This document shows positions 29,118 to 29,340 of a stretch of 29,340 nucleotides of DNA, one piece after another. The position numbers and the translations under genes are program-made. Source of the stretch: Dactylosporangium sp. AC04546 (lineage in GTDB: Bacteria > Actinomycetota > Actinomycetes > Mycobacteriales > Micromonosporaceae); the NCBI RefSeq assembly GCF_022095675.1, contig NZ_JAHYSG010000141.1:1-29340 (forward strand), in the 5' to 3' direction. The notes under the pieces are model-generated. The model saw nothing but the letters and a program-made list of their open reading frames with translations. It did not search any database and was not told the DNA's origin. Positions within the stretch are counted from its first letter, which is position 1. Each line of letters begins with the position of its first letter.

Positions 29118-29340
29118 CACGAGATAGGCCACTATCGTGTGGGCCGTGGCCGGGGCCGTGAAGCGGGCGTTCAGATACCGTTTCTACCCGAGTCCCGGGC
29201 AGGCAGCTGAGCTTGTCCGGACGTTCGGGTGTGTCCGGCTGGTCTACAACATGGCGTTGCAGGCCCGTACTGAGGCGTGGACGCTGCGGCGGGAACGGGT
29301 CGGTTACAACGCCACCAGCGCGATGCTGACCGGGTGGAAG
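29118..29340 (+). mobile_element. Left part of an IS200/IS605-type (TnpB-bearing) element
   Basis: A bulged hairpin, CACGA-(GA)-TAG / CTA-TCGTG with GCCA loop (29118-29139), lies just before the TnpB frame. Imperfect subterminal hairpins of this kind mark the ends of IS200/IS605 elements. No tnpA is seen to the left, so it may be a tnpB-only (IS1341-like) element. The true left boundary could extend to about 29003, where the hairpin cluster starts. Confidence 0.6.
29158..29340 (+). CDS. tnpB: TnpB (OrfB) RNA-guided nuclease, N-terminal fragment cut by window end
   Basis: The frame is open to the end of the window (61 codons seen). KRAFRYRFYPSPGQAAELVRTFGCVRLVYNMALQARTEAWTLRRERVGYNATSAMLTGWK is the standard N-terminus of TnpB/OrfB proteins of IS200/IS605-type elements (the RYRFYP strand and the R..YN.AL..R helix). 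TnpB proteins are RNA-guided DNA nucleases related to Cas12; catalytic RuvC residues lie beyond the window, so activity cannot be judged. GTG 29158 is the start closest to the core; in-frame GTGs at 29146 and 29137 would add 4 or 7 residues. No good Shine-Dalgarno is visible. Confidence 0.88.
   Translation, partial: MKRAFRYRFYPSPGQAAELVRTFGCVRLVYNMALQARTEAWTLRRERVGYNATSAMLTGWK

Noticed and set aside
1..29340. CRISPR array, prophage, tRNA or rRNA.
   Set aside because: No regularly spaced long repeats, phage structural genes or RNA gene signatures were seen.

Overview
The window is very GC-rich DNA with strong codon-position bias, many GTG/TTG starts, 1-4 bp gene overlaps and several genes that look leaderless. 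This points to an actinomycete. Micromonosporaceae-like soil genera fit the gene content, but the genus is an inference. I saw no tRNA, rRNA or CRISPR array. Reverse-strand genes are written high-to-low in the descriptions.

Layout. (1) 1-5837, export and small-molecule response: a DrrA/DrrB-type ABC exporter (-, DrrB cut by the window edge) diverges from an EXLDI-type protein across a tight repeat-bearing promoter. Then come a DHA2-type MFS exporter (+) with two G-tract palindromes of the CsoR type in its promoter, a 17-bp-stem bidirectional terminator, and an alpha/beta hydrolase (-) divergent from an AraC-type regulator (+) with a 17-bp direct repeat between them. (2) 5842-16250, a carbohydrate-utilisation locus: a minus-strand operon of lipoprotein sugar-binding protein, two permeases, a 1289-residue secreted beta-helix glycosidase-like protein and an NAD-dependent epimerase/dehydrogenase, all overlapping or nearly so. 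It diverges from a mannonate-dehydratase-like enolase-superfamily enzyme (+), which converges on a ROK repressor (-). A near-identical 17-bp palindromic element lies in the divergent promoter and in front of the ROK gene, so one repressor probably controls the set.

(3) 16397-20589, small regulators and transporters: a HAD-like phosphatase; a MarR / helix-hairpin-helix / VOC operon; and an MFS transporter divergent from a MocR/PdxR regulator with an inverted repeat between them. (4) 20596-25891, the least familiar part: a small protein with a gluzincin-like zinc signature coupled to an unusual SpoU-type RNA methyltransferase; a stand-alone condensation-domain protein overlapping tail-to-tail with a polytopic membrane protein; and a 43-codon secreted micropeptide behind a perfect Shine-Dalgarno and a pair of palindromes. 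(5) 25908-28990, sugar-acid catabolism: RraA-like aldolase, IlvD/Edd dehydratase and an FCD-type GntR regulator. (6) 28991-29340: structured non-coding DNA, a bulged hairpin and the 5' end of a TnpB (IS200/IS605-family) gene cut by the window end.

The carbohydrate locus (2) and the sugar-acid locus (5) both produce or consume 2-keto-3-deoxy sugar acids, suggesting breakdown of uronate- or aldonate-containing plant or microbial polysaccharide. The most promising candidates for undescribed biology are the zincin/SPOUT pair, the micropeptide with paired palindromes, and the EXLDI/DrrAB promoter.
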